Shown: positions 15,420 to 22,980 of the stretch, in pieces
How positions within the stretch are numbered: position 1 is the stretch's first letter
How the letters are laid out: every line of letters starts with the position of its first letter
Assembly: GCA_944332645.1 (NCBI GenBank)
Contig: CALVKK010000003.1
Location: forward strand, 1-26,182
From: an uncultured Bacilli bacterium
GTDB lineage: Bacteria > Bacillota_I > Bacilli_A > RF39 > UBA660
Direction of reading: 5' to 3'
Length of the DNA: 26,182 bases
The notes under the pieces: model-generated
Told to the model about the DNA's origin: nothing
Seen by the model: the letters and a program-made list of their open reading frames with translations, nothing else
The model's database searches: none
Position numbers and translations under genes: made by a program

Positions 15420-16673
15420 AATTAATTTACTTTTAATTAGGTTTTTTAATGGTACATAATTGCGATATAAATTATAGTTACGTTTATTAGTTACCAATTC
15501 AAAATCACCAGCATATTCAATCATTTTAGCACCGAAATTAAGTTTAAATTCGTCTAGTCCTGAGTATTTATTAGAGTCAACTGTCATATTAGATATACCA
15601 CCCAAATTAAATTGATGAAATCCAATTTTTTGATATATTTCAATAAGTTGCCATATTAATAAATGTTTAGAATTTAATCGTTTATATTTTTTGTCATAAC
15701 CGTCCATTAAGATTGTAATTTGTTTATCTTGTTTAATTAATAATAAGCACGAAGTAACGATACCATTAGGGTATTTTCTTAAAAGATTAGTAGCATTAAC
15801 TAACTCTTTTTTATATTGGTCTAAATAACGGTCAATATTGATTTTCTTATTGATAAGATTTTTCTTTTGACCTTTTTTTTCTATTATATGATTATTTAAA
15901 TTATTACTATATTCTTCATAATGATTTAATTTTTCTTGAATGGATTTGAGGTATATTTTGGTATCTAGTTTTGTATAATATAATTCAATCATGTTTCTTT
16001 GTGCATAGAATTGATAACAGTCTTTGAAGTATTCTAAATTTCTACTATATTTATGTTTAGTAAAATCATAAAGATAGCCAAGATCGTCAGCAGTACCCTT
16101 ATAGGTTCTGATGCCATTTTTAATAGCGCTTCTTATTTTAGTTCGATAATTTTTTTTAATATTATTAAACAGTTGATAAAGAGGTTTATTTAAATCAATA
16201 ATTGCTTCAAATCTCGGTTTCAAAGCCTCAAAAAAATTATTATAACCTAAATGATAATATTCATTTTGTTTCAAAGCTTCATAAACAAGTTGATAGTTAG
16301 GATTATGAGAAACTGTTTGTTCATCAAAATTATAAGTGTTTCTAATAATTAATGGGTTAATTTTAATTCCAATAATATTCATTTTTCCTAGAAAATTTTT
16401 AATTTGGATTGTAAAATCTCTTAGCAAATAAAAGTCTTCATAGTTTAACAAGAACCCTCTAGGAGCATAAGCATATTTAAAACCTTCTTCTTTTTTTACT
16501 AAGACTAAAGTTGCTGCAACTATAGAACTATTGTTTAATAATCCTAAAAGGAAAGTTTTATAACCTTGTTTGTTCATTACTAGACCATATTCAAAAGTTT
16601 GATAAATTGATTTTAATGGGAAATTATTTGTAAAATCAATGAATTCTTGTTCGCTTAATTCCCTAAATTGCAT
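15414..16673 (-). CDS. FemAB-family peptidoglycan interpeptide-bridge aminoacyltransferase
   Basis: A 419-residue FemX/FemA/FemB-like protein. The family uses aminoacyl-tRNA to add amino acids to the lysine side chain of the peptidoglycan stem peptide on the inner membrane face. Two GNAT-like subdomains are seen: the first has SIYQTFEYGLVMNKQGYKTF and YAYAPRGFLLNYED; the second has NIKKNYRTKIRSAIKNGIRT and, near the C-terminus, FHQFNLGGISNMTV with GLDEFKLNFGAKMIEYAGDF. Between ~245 and 300 a Lys/Asn/Glu-rich segment forms the helical coiled-coil arm. The start follows AGGTGAT. It has its own promoter on the minus strand. Which residue it adds (Ala, Ser or Gly) cannot be read from the sequence. 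No symbol is given because FemX, FemA, FemB and MurM are hard to separate by eye. Confidence 0.85.
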   Translation of the reverse strand: MQFRELSEQEFIDFTNNFPLKSIYQTFEYGLVMNKQGYKTFLLGLLNNSSIVAATLVLVKKEEGFKYAYAPRGFLLNYEDFYLLRDFTIQIKNFLGKMNIIGIKINPLIIRNTYNFDEQTVSHNPNYQLVYEALKQNEYYHLGYNNFFEALKPRFEAIIDLNKPLYQLFNNIKKNYRTKIRSAIKNGIRTYKGTADDLGYLYDFTKHKYSRNLEYFKDCYQFYAQRNMIELYYTKLDTKIYLKSIQEKLNHYEEYSNNLNNHIIEKKGQKKNLINKKINIDRYLDQYKKELVNATNLLRKYPNGIVTSCLLLIKQDKQITILMDGYDKKYKRLNSKHLLIWQLIEIYQKIGFHQFNLGGISNMTVDSNKYSGLDEFKLNFGAKMIEYAGDFELVTNKRNYNLYRNYVPLKNLIKSKLIK

Positions 16674-16691
16674 ATAAAATCACCTTTATAA

Positions 16692-16720
16692 ATTATATCA
16701 TAATATTTTCAAAATGTCAT
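16692..16720 (-). promoter_or_regulatory. Promoter of the FemAB-type gene
   Basis: On the minus strand ATGACA (16720-16715), a 17-base spacer, and TATAAT (16697-16692) with TGA before the -10 (extended). The -10 ends about 19 bases before the ATG. Confidence 0.75.
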
Positions 16721-16736
16721 ATGATTGATAAATCAT
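16721..16736. repeat. 16-bp palindrome in the divergent femAB / activase-operon gap
   Basis: ATGATT-GATA-AATCAT is a perfect inverted repeat with a four-base centre, adjoining the -35 of the minus-strand promoter. It is a possible operator for either divergent unit. No regulator is encoded next to it. Confidence 0.4.
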
Positions 16737-16759
16737 CATATATTTATTTAGGTGATTAG

Positions 16760-17641
16760 ATGAAAATAGGAATACCAAAGGCGCTATATTATTATTATCT
16801 ATATGATAAATGGCGTTATTTTTTTGAACAATTAGATGTTGATATTATAACATTTGATACTGACAAAGACATAATTGATCAAGGAAATCTATATGCTTCT
16901 AGCGAAATGTGTCTCTCTTTAAAAATATTTTTGGGACACGTTGCAAAATTACAAGATAAATGTGATTATATATTGATACCTAAAATAGATAATTATGGAT
17001 TAGAAGATCAAATGTGTGCGAATTTTAACTGTTTATATGATTTAGTTGCTAATACTTTTGATGTGAAAATATTAACTTATGAAATAAATTACCGTAAACA
17101 TAAAAAAGAACTGGCTGGTTTTATAAAAATGGGAAAAGCTTTAGGATTTGAGAAAAAATTAGTTAAACAGGCTTATAAAAATGCTTGTATTATGCAAAAA
17201 AAAGAATTAAAAAGAAAAATTATCGAAAATACAAATAAATTAGAAAGTAGCAAAAAAAAGATATTAGTTGTTTCACATTCTTACAATATCCATGATGAAT
17301 ATATTGGGAAGATTATTATTGATAGTTTAGAAAAATTTGATTGTGAAGTTATATATAGTGATTTGTTTGAAAGTACAGGTGACTTATCTATTTATTTATC
17401 AAAAGATTTATATTGGAAATATAGTAAAGAAAATATTGGTTCGATTGTTTTATGTCAAGAAAAGATTGATGGCATTTTATTTTTAAGTTCTTTTCCATGT
17501 GGCTTGGATAGTTTAGTAAATGAATTGGTTATTCGTAAGATTGATAAACCATATTTAAATTTAATTATTGATGATTTAGATGCAATAGCGGGAATTGAAA
17601 CTAGAATCGAAAGTTTTATTGATATAGTTGACCAAAGTTAG
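16760..17641 (+). CDS. DUF2229/COG3580-type protein of the acyl-CoA dehydratase-activase group
   Basis: A 293-residue soluble protein. It begins MKIGIPKALYYYYLYDKW, the start typical of COG3580/DUF2229 proteins, and has conserved cysteines C51 (SSEMCLSLKIFLGH), C86 and C91 (MCANFNC) and C247 (SSFPCGLDS), plus the C-terminal phrase DLDAIAGIETRIESF. These proteins are distant relatives of 2-hydroxyglutaryl-CoA dehydratase subunits and often occur fused to an activase in large proteins of anaerobes. Their reaction is not established. The cysteines could ligate an Fe-S cluster. AGGTGAT precedes the ATG. The gene opens a three-gene operon, overlapping the next by 14 bases. Confidence 0.8.
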   Translation: MKIGIPKALYYYYLYDKWRYFFEQLDVDIITFDTDKDIIDQGNLYASSEMCLSLKIFLGHVAKLQDKCDYILIPKIDNYGLEDQMCANFNCLYDLVANTFDVKILTYEINYRKHKKELAGFIKMGKALGFEKKLVKQAYKNACIMQKKELKRKIIENTNKLESSKKKILVVSHSYNIHDEYIGKIIIDSLEKFDCEVIYSDLFESTGDLSIYLSKDLYWKYSKENIGSIVLCQEKIDGILFLSSFPCGLDSLVNELVIRKIDKPYLNLIIDDLDAIAGIETRIESFIDIVDQS

Positions 17642-18695
17642 AATATCGTTTCCACACATTGGTAATTACTATGTTCCCGCTAAGTATTTATTTACCAATA
17701 TTTTAGATGCTGATATTATGATAGCTCCTTTTATTACTAATAAAACTATTGAATTAGGAAATAAATATAGTCCGGAATTTGTATGTACACCATTTAAATA
17801 TACATTGGGTACAATGATTGAAGCATTAGAAAATAAAACTGATATTTTAGTTCAATTAGGTGGCGGATGTCGTTATGGATATTATAGTGAACTCCAAGAA
17901 AAAATTTTAAAAGATTTAGGATATAAATTTATATTAATAAATTTAATTAGAGCTGGCAAAACTGATTTTAAAAGAATATATAAATCACTTAAACGAATTG
18001 ATAAAAAATTGTCTCTTTTTAAAAGTTTATATTATTTGTATATAACAATTAAAATGGTTAAATATATGGATAAAATTGATGACTATATTAGAAAAAATAT
18101 CGGATTTGAGATAGAAAAAAATAGTTTTATAAATTTGCAGCAAGAAATGTTAAAAAAGTTTGGCGACGTAAAAACCCCAGTCGAATTATATTTATTATAT
18201 CGAAAATATTTTAGAAAATTTAAATCATTAGCTACCGATAAACCAAAAAGTAGTTTAAAAGTTGGAATTATTGGGGAGTTGTATACTGTAATGGAACCTT
18301 TTAGTAATTATAATTTAGAAAGAGAATTAGCTAGTTTTAATATTGAAATTAAAAGATTTACTAATGTTGATTATCTATTATTAAATAGTCGAAAAATTCG
18401 TAAACGAGCCTTACGTAAAACTAAAGATTATATGCATTATAAAATGAGTGCTGATGCATCTAGTAATATCTATTGGGCTAAATATTTATGTTTGAAGAAA
18501 TATGATGGAATTATTCATATTAAATCTAGTTTTTGTACACCAGAGATTGGTATAATGCCGATAATTGACAAAATTGCTAGTGATTATAATGTTCCATTAA
18601 TTCATTTTAGTTTTGATGCTAACACAAGTGAAGTAGGCTTTAAAACAAGAATAGAGGCCTTTTATGATATGATAGAAATGAGGAAAACACAATGA
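17628..18695 (+). CDS. COG3581-type 2-hydroxyglutaryl-CoA dehydratase-related protein
   Basis: A 355-residue soluble protein. The N-terminus KVRISFPHIGNYYVPAKYLF is typical of COG3581, so the start must lie close to it; TTG 17628 inside the preceding gene is the best candidate, with no clear SD, so translation is probably coupled. Conserved features are C53 (EFVCTPFKYTLG), C81 (GGGCRYGYYSELQ) and C303 (SSFCTPEIG), and the C-terminal FDANTSEVGFKTRIEAF. The spacing of cysteines resembles cluster ligands of the HgdB-like fold, but the family has no proven reaction. It overlaps the activase gene by four bases (ATGA). A lysine-rich helical insert lies at ~115-210. Confidence 0.8.
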   Translation: MTKVRISFPHIGNYYVPAKYLFTNILDADIMIAPFITNKTIELGNKYSPEFVCTPFKYTLGTMIEALENKTDILVQLGGGCRYGYYSELQEKILKDLGYKFILINLIRAGKTDFKRIYKSLKRIDKKLSLFKSLYYLYITIKMVKYMDKIDDYIRKNIGFEIEKNSFINLQQEMLKKFGDVKTPVELYLLYRKYFRKFKSLATDKPKSSLKVGIIGELYTVMEPFSNYNLERELASFNIEIKRFTNVDYLLLNSRKIRKRALRKTKDYMHYKMSADASSNIYWAKYLCLKKYDGIIHIKSSFCTPEIGIMPIIDKIASDYNVPLIHFSFDANTSEVGFKTRIEAFYDMIEMRKTQ

Positions 18696-19633
18696 ATTGT
18701 TATTTAGGTATTGATATTGGAAGTATATCAACTAAGGGAGTCATTATTGATGAAAATAATTGTATAATAACGTCAGCTTATATATGGACAGAAGGAGATC
18801 CAGTATCGGCTACTAAAGAATTAATCGAGCTTTTAAAGAAAAATCTCAATTGTAAATATGTTGTTAAAGGAGTTGGGACAACTGGTAGTGCTAGAAAATT
18901 AATTGGTTTATTATTAAATGCTAATGTTATTAAAAATGAAATTATGGCTCACGCAGTAGGTACTATGTCTTTATATCCTGATGTTCGAACAATTTTAGAA
19001 ATTGGTGGGCAAGATTCCAAAATAATATTGATTAATAATGGGATTATTTCTGATTATGCGATGAATACGTTATGTGCTGCTGGAACGGGAGCTTTTTTAT
19101 CTAGTCAAGCTAAAAGATTAAATATTGCTATTGAAGATTTTGGAACTTTGGCTTTAAAAAGCACCAATCCTGTTAAAATCGCTGCTCGCTGTACTGTATT
19201 TGCTGAATCTGATTTAATTCATAAGGCGCAAGTTGGATATAAGAAAGAAGATATAGTTGCAGGGCTTTGCAAAAGTATTGTTTTAAATTATTTAAACAAT
19301 GTTGGTAAGGGAAAAAAAATTCAAGAACCGATTATTTTTCAGGGTGGTGTTTCAAAAAATATCGGTGTCTTAAAGTATTTTAAAGAAATTTTAGGTACTG
19401 AAATTATAGTTGATAAAAATAGTCATATAATGGGTGCATTAGGAATAGCTATTTTAGCTAAAAAAAATCAAATTAATAAAACTTATGATTTGAATATTAA
19501 AAATACGAAATTTTTAACTAAAGCTTTTGAGTGTAAAGGATGTAGTAATAACTGTGAGATATTAAGAATATATAAAGATGATGAATTAATTGATAGTTGG
19601 GGTAATCGATGTGATAGGTATATAAAAAATTAA
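18692..19633 (+). CDS. ATP-dependent activase of the HgdC/BcrAD-BadFG family (COG1924)
   Basis: A 313-residue ASKHA-fold ATPase. Nucleotide motifs: YLGIDIGSISTKGVII (phosphate 1), GTTGSAR, EIGGQDSKII (phosphate 2 region) and FQGGVSKNIG. C128 (TLCAAGTGAF) and C167 (AARCTVFAESDLIHKAQ) are 39 residues apart, as in HgdC, where the two cysteines from each subunit hold one [4Fe-4S] cluster at the dimer interface. Such activases use ATP to push an electron to a partner protein. Unlike HgdC (~260 residues) this one has a C-terminal extension with C281, C284, C288 and C307, suited to a further cluster or zinc. It overlaps the COG3581-type gene; the partners are presumably its substrates. Its physiological reaction is unknown. 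Confidence 0.88.
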   Translation: MNCYLGIDIGSISTKGVIIDENNCIITSAYIWTEGDPVSATKELIELLKKNLNCKYVVKGVGTTGSARKLIGLLLNANVIKNEIMAHAVGTMSLYPDVRTILEIGGQDSKIILINNGIISDYAMNTLCAAGTGAFLSSQAKRLNIAIEDFGTLALKSTNPVKIAARCTVFAESDLIHKAQVGYKKEDIVAGLCKSIVLNYLNNVGKGKKIQEPIIFQGGVSKNIGVLKYFKEILGTEIIVDKNSHIMGALGIAILAKKNQINKTYDLNIKNTKFLTKAFECKGCSNNCEILRIYKDDELIDSWGNRCDRYIKN

Positions 19634-19691
19634 TTTTTGTCCATATATTGTCAAAATTTTAATATAACACGAAAAAATTTTAAAAATGTGG

Positions 19692-19697
19692 TATAAT
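19692..19697 (+). promoter_or_regulatory. Extended -10 element of the LCP gene promoter
   Basis: TATAAT at 19692-19697 is preceded by TGG (extended -10). No good -35 is seen at 17 bases. It overlaps an in-frame ATG at 19686, so the later ATG 19716 is the start. Confidence 0.55.
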
Positions 19698-19715
19698 TAT
19701 AAAGTGGTGAAAGCT

Positions 19716-21611
19716 ATGAAAAAAATTAATTTTAATAAAATTTTCTTTGGAATTATGATTTTGTTAATGATATTTTTTATTGGTTTTTTGTTCTATGCAA
19801 ACATTATACCTTTTAAATATATGATTTTACTTATTTGCTTACTGATTTTATGGACGGCAACTTTATTCTTTTTATTGATTTTTAAAACAGAAAGAAACAA
19901 AAACAAAAAAAGAAAAGCCATAGGTTATGTTGTAAGTAGTTTATTGATAATATTGATGGTACTTGTTTTCTATTATTTAAATATTACTTTAGGTTTTTTT
20001 AAATGGTTTGGTGATAATAAATATAAAGAAGAAAACTATTTAGTTTTAGTATTAGAAGATAGTAATTTTCTTTCGTTAGATGATTTATCTAATGTTGGTT
20101 ATACTTCAAATGAGTTATCTAATATTGATCAAGCCTTAAGTAAACTAAATGATAAAACATCTGTTGAAAATATTAAATATGATGATATCATCAAAATGCT
20201 TACTGATTTAGTAGATAAAAAAATTGACTCGGTTTTAATTGAAGAATCATCAATGGCTATTATCTATGAAGAACATGAAGATTATGAAGGGTTATTTCGC
20301 ACTATCGATACAATAAAAATTAAAACACAAATAGAAATTAATAAAGAAACCGATGTAACTAAGGAAACTTTTACTATTTATATCAGTGGGATTGATTCTT
20401 ATGGTAGTATTGCAACTGTCTCAAGAAGTGATGTTAATATGGTAGTTACTATTAATCCTAAAACTAAACAGGTGTTGTTAGTTTCAATACCTAGAGATTA
20501 CTATGTACAGTTAAGAGGAACCACTGGGTATAAAGACAAATTAACTCATGCTGGTATTTATGGCGTTGAAACTTCGGTAGGAACTTTAGAAGATTTATTA
20601 TCTACTGATATAAATTATTATTTCCGTGTTAATTTTACATCATTAGAAAAAATCGTTGATGCTCTAGATGGCATAGATGTTTATTCTAAATATAGTTTTA
20701 CTAGTTCTAAAGCGTCTGGGGGTACATATTATTTTAGTCAAGGGTATAATCATATGAACGGAAATCAAGCATTAGCTTTTTCAAGAGAAAGAAAAAATTT
20801 GCCTTCTATTGCCGGCGGTGATAGAGGACGTGGCGAAAATCAGCAAGCTGTTATCGATGGTATTATTAGAAAAGCAATTAGCCCTGCTATTATATATAGT
20901 TATAGTAAAATACTAAATTCTTTAAAAGATTCTTTTCAAACTAATATGACTGATACTGATATTCAAAAATTAATCAAGATGCAATTAACCGATATGGCCA
21001 GCTGGAATATAACAAGTTACAGTTTAAATGGTTATGATGGTTATGAACCAGTTTATTCTTCTCCAAATAGCAAACCATATGTTATGATACCTTACGAAAA
21101 AACAGTAATAGAAGCTCAAGGTTTAATTGACAAAGTAATTGCTGGAGAGTTGCTTGAAAGCAGTTATGAAAAAGAGCCAAGTGATATAAATAATCCCGTT
21201 TATGTTGAACCCGAACCCGAACCGGAACCAGAGCCGGAACCAGAACCTGATATACCTAATATCGATGAGTCGATACCTACGATTACAATCGAACCTTCTA
21301 CCATTACAATATTCCAAGGAGAAAGTTATGATGTAATGACTGGTGTTCAAGCTTTCGATAACGAGGATGGAGTTTTAATACCACAAGTTAGTATTTTAGA
21401 TACGACAATTTTAATTGTTGGGCAACACACGGTGGTTTATACAGTTACTGATACGGATGGTAATCGAGTTACAGCTACTAGAACGATAATTGTTTTAGAA
21501 AATGAATCGATTGACCCAGAGGATCCTGTTGAACCAGAAGAGCCAACTGATCAAGAAGATCCAGTCGATCAAGAACAACCAGACCCACCAGTTGAAATAG
21601 AGACACCTTAG
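19716..21611 (+). CDS. LytR-CpsA-Psr (LCP) family wall-polymer transferase with Ig-like tail
   Basis: A 631-residue membrane protein. Three membrane segments lie at about 9-29, 34-55 and 70-90, and the rest is extracellular. The LCP domain spans ~235-400 with DVNMVVTINPKTKQVLLVSI, PRDYYVQLRG, LTHAGIYG, NGNQALAFSRERKN and DRGRGENQQAVI; the Arg and Asp residues bind the polyprenyl pyrophosphate substrate. LCP enzymes attach teichoic acids or capsule to peptidoglycan. Residues 498-511 are seven Glu-Pro pairs, a wall-spanning type spacer. A DUF5011/Ig-like module (~518-605) and a second Pro/Glu/Asp tail follow. The C-terminal Ig module is unusual for the family. GTGGTGAAAG precedes ATG 19716. The stop codon is in the terminator stem. 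Confidence 0.9.
   Translation: MKKINFNKIFFGIMILLMIFFIGFLFYANIIPFKYMILLICLLILWTATLFFLLIFKTERNKNKKRKAIGYVVSSLLIILMVLVFYYLNITLGFFKWFGDNKYKEENYLVLVLEDSNFLSLDDLSNVGYTSNELSNIDQALSKLNDKTSVENIKYDDIIKMLTDLVDKKIDSVLIEESSMAIIYEEHEDYEGLFRTIDTIKIKTQIEINKETDVTKETFTIYISGIDSYGSIATVSRSDVNMVVTINPKTKQVLLVSIPRDYYVQLRGTTGYKDKLTHAGIYGVETSVGTLEDLLSTDINYYFRVNFTSLEKIVDALDGIDVYSKYSFTSSKASGGTYYFSQGYNHMNGNQALAFSRERKNLPSIAGGDRGRGENQQAVIDGIIRKAISPAIIYSYSKILNSLKDSFQTNMTDTDIQKLIKMQLTDMASWNITSYSLNGYDGYEPVYSSPNSKPYVMIPYEKTVIEAQGLIDKVIAGELLESSYEKEPSDINNPVYVEPEPEPEPEPEPEPDIPNIDESIPTITIEPSTITIFQGESYDVMTGVQAFDNEDGVLIPQVSILDTTILIVGQHTVVYTVTDTDGNRVTATRTIIVLENESIDPEDPVEPEEPTDQEDPVDQEQPDPPVEIETP
21207..21248 (+). repeat. Hexanucleotide repeat encoding seven Glu-Pro pairs
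   Basis: Seven in-frame GAA/GAG-CCN hexamers. The third bases vary (CCC, CCC, CCG, CCA, CCG, CCA, CCT), so the repeat is diverged at DNA level and less prone to slippage than a pure repeat. Confidence 0.9.
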
Positions 21612-21624
21612 GTGTCTTTTATTT
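21601..21624. terminator. Terminator shared by the LCP gene and the convergent ferritin-like gene
   Basis: AGACACC at 21601-21607 pairs with GGTGTCT at 21611-21617 around TTA, followed by TTTATTT for the plus strand. The two convergent stop codons (TAG 21609-21611 plus; TAA 21610-21608 minus) sit in the loop and the first base of the 3' arm. The T-run for the minus strand is poor. Confidence 0.8.
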
Positions 21625-22090
21625 GGTTATAAATATCATTGAATATTTTTAAATGAATTTCTTCATCGATTATAATTCTTCGTAATAATTGTTTAATGTA
21701 ACGATCATCGATAGCTTTAATTAATAAATGATAATTTTTGATAGCTAAGGTTTCACTTTGGATATTAGTTAACATCATTTGACTAAGTGTTTTATCATAC
21801 TTGACATATTGTGTTGTCCAAGGACGTTTGTTTATCTCATATTTAGGATCAATACCTAAAAGGTTAATTGTCCTAGCTAGCAAATCTAGATGATTCATTT
21901 CGACAATAGCAATTCCTTTCAAAGTTTTACTAATTTTATCATCTAAAATGAATGATTGATATAAATACAAATGAGTTGCAGTGTCTTCGCTAATTGATCC
22001 AACGTAAGGATGTAATAACATTTGAGCATATTCAATATTTTTTCTTTCAACTTTTACAGTAGGGTATGGCAATGTTGATTTATATTCCAT
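21608..22090 (-). CDS. Ferritin-like diiron/dimanganese four-helix protein
   Basis: A 160-residue protein of the ferritin-like superfamily. Four helices supply the expected metal ligands: E35 (helix 1, GSISEDTATHLYLYQ), E64 and H67 (helix 2, IAIVEMNHLDLL), E113 (helix 3, IQSETLAIKNY) and E143 with H146 (helix 4, DEEIHLKIF). This E, ExxH, E, ExxH pattern fits rubrerythrin, Mn-catalase or ferritin-like proteins; there is no rubredoxin domain. The phrases LPYPTVKVE and AQMLLHPYVG are typical of a small family in Clostridia and Bacilli, some linked to spore coats (CotJC is a relative). ATG at 22090 follows AGGTGAT; the GTG inside that SD is not the start. It is divergent from sigG. Substrate (peroxide or iron) is unknown. 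Confidence 0.75.
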   Translation of the reverse strand: MEYKSTLPYPTVKVERKNIEYAQMLLHPYVGSISEDTATHLYLYQSFILDDKISKTLKGIAIVEMNHLDLLARTINLLGIDPKYEINKRPWTTQYVKYDKTLSQMMLTNIQSETLAIKNYHLLIKAIDDRYIKQLLRRIIIDEEIHLKIFNDIYNQIKDT

Positions 22091-22131
22091 AAAAATCACC
22101 TAATAAATAATATTCAATATTTTTCAACTTT

Positions 22132-22162
22132 TGAATAAATTTCTATTTATAATTTCATTATA
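22132..22162 (+). promoter_or_regulatory. Candidate sigma-F/sigma-G type promoter of sigG
   Basis: TGAATA at 22132-22137 and CATTATA at 22156-22162 are 18 bases apart; the forespore consensus in Bacillus is TGAATA with CATACTA. No sigma-A promoter with normal spacing is seen: TATAAT at 22148 and 22159 have no -35 at 16-18 bases. sigG autoregulation and sigma-F dependence are known in Bacillus. Confidence 0.5.
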
Positions 22163-22180
22163 ATGATGAAAGGAGAAAAT

Positions 22181-22954
22181 ATGGCACGTCATAGAGTTGA
22201 AATATGTGGCGTGAATACTGCGAATATTAAGGTTTTAACAAATGAAGAAATGGTGGATCTGTTTATACGATATCAAAGTGGAGATTTAAATGCCAAAGAA
22301 GAACTAATAAATGGCAATTTAAAATTAGTGTTGTCAATATTAAAAAAGTATAACAATCGTACCGATAATTTAGATGATTTATTTCAAGTTGGTTGTGTTG
22401 GATTGATAAAGGCAATAGACAATTTCGATTTAAATCATGATGTACGTTTTTCAACATATGCAGTTCCAATGATTTTAGGTGAAATTAAAAGATATTTAAG
22501 AGACAATAGTTCGTTAAGAGTGACACGAAATCTTAAGGACATAGCTTATCGTGGACTAAAAGCTAAAGAAGAATTAACTAATAAATTAAATCGCGAACCG
22601 AGCATTAAAGAGATTGCATGCTTTTTGAATTTAGAAGAATTAGATGTAATTCAGGCCTTTGATGCTGTTAAAGATGCTATTAGTATGTCAGAACCTATTT
22701 ACAATGATGGCGGTGATACAATTTATTTATCTGAGCAGATTGCCGATGATAAAGATAAGATTGATTTGGATTCAAGTTTGATGCTTAAAGATGCACTCAA
22801 CAAATTAAAAGAAAAGGAACGATTTATTATTTTTAAGAGATATTTTGAAGGAATAACACAAATGGAATTATCAGAAGAAATCGGTATCTCACAGGCACAA
22901 ATATCTCGAATCGAAAAAAATTGTTTAGATAACATGAAAAAAATGATGAAATAA
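22181..22954 (+). CDS. sigG: Forespore-specific RNA polymerase sigma factor SigG
   Basis: A 257-residue sigma factor almost the same length as Bacillus SigG (260). The N-terminus RHRVEICGVNTANIKVLTN matches the SigG start VEICGV. Region 2 contains LINGNLKLVLSILKKYNNR, DDLFQVGCVGLIKAIDNFDL and RFSTYAVPMILGEIKRYLRD; region 3 has RVTRNLKDIAYRGL and EPIYNDGGDTIYL; region 4.2 has GITQMELSEEIGISQAQISR. N44 occupies the position of Bacillus Asn45, which separates SigG from SigF (Glu). It drives late forespore genes. ATG 22181 follows AAGGAG; an in-frame ATG at 22163 overlaps the promoter. In Bacillus sigE stands just upstream, but here a divergent ferritin-like gene does. ylmC follows, as in Bacillus. 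Confidence 0.92.
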   Translation: MARHRVEICGVNTANIKVLTNEEMVDLFIRYQSGDLNAKEELINGNLKLVLSILKKYNNRTDNLDDLFQVGCVGLIKAIDNFDLNHDVRFSTYAVPMILGEIKRYLRDNSSLRVTRNLKDIAYRGLKAKEELTNKLNREPSIKEIACFLNLEELDVIQAFDAVKDAISMSEPIYNDGGDTIYLSEQIADDKDKIDLDSSLMLKDALNKLKEKERFIIFKRYFEGITQMELSEEIGISQAQISRIEKNCLDNMKKMMK

Positions 22955-22980
22955 ACATAAATTTTATATAGGTGATCGTA

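Noticed and set aside
19624..19638. AAAAATTAATTTTT palindrome at the end of the activase operon as a terminator
   Set aside because: Only A-T pairs, a four-base loop and no T-run beyond the stem; too weak to call.
22148..22164. Two TATAAT hexamers as a sigma-A promoter for sigG
   Set aside because: Neither has a -35-like element at 16-18 bases; TTGAAT at 22131-22136 is 11 or 22 bases away from them.
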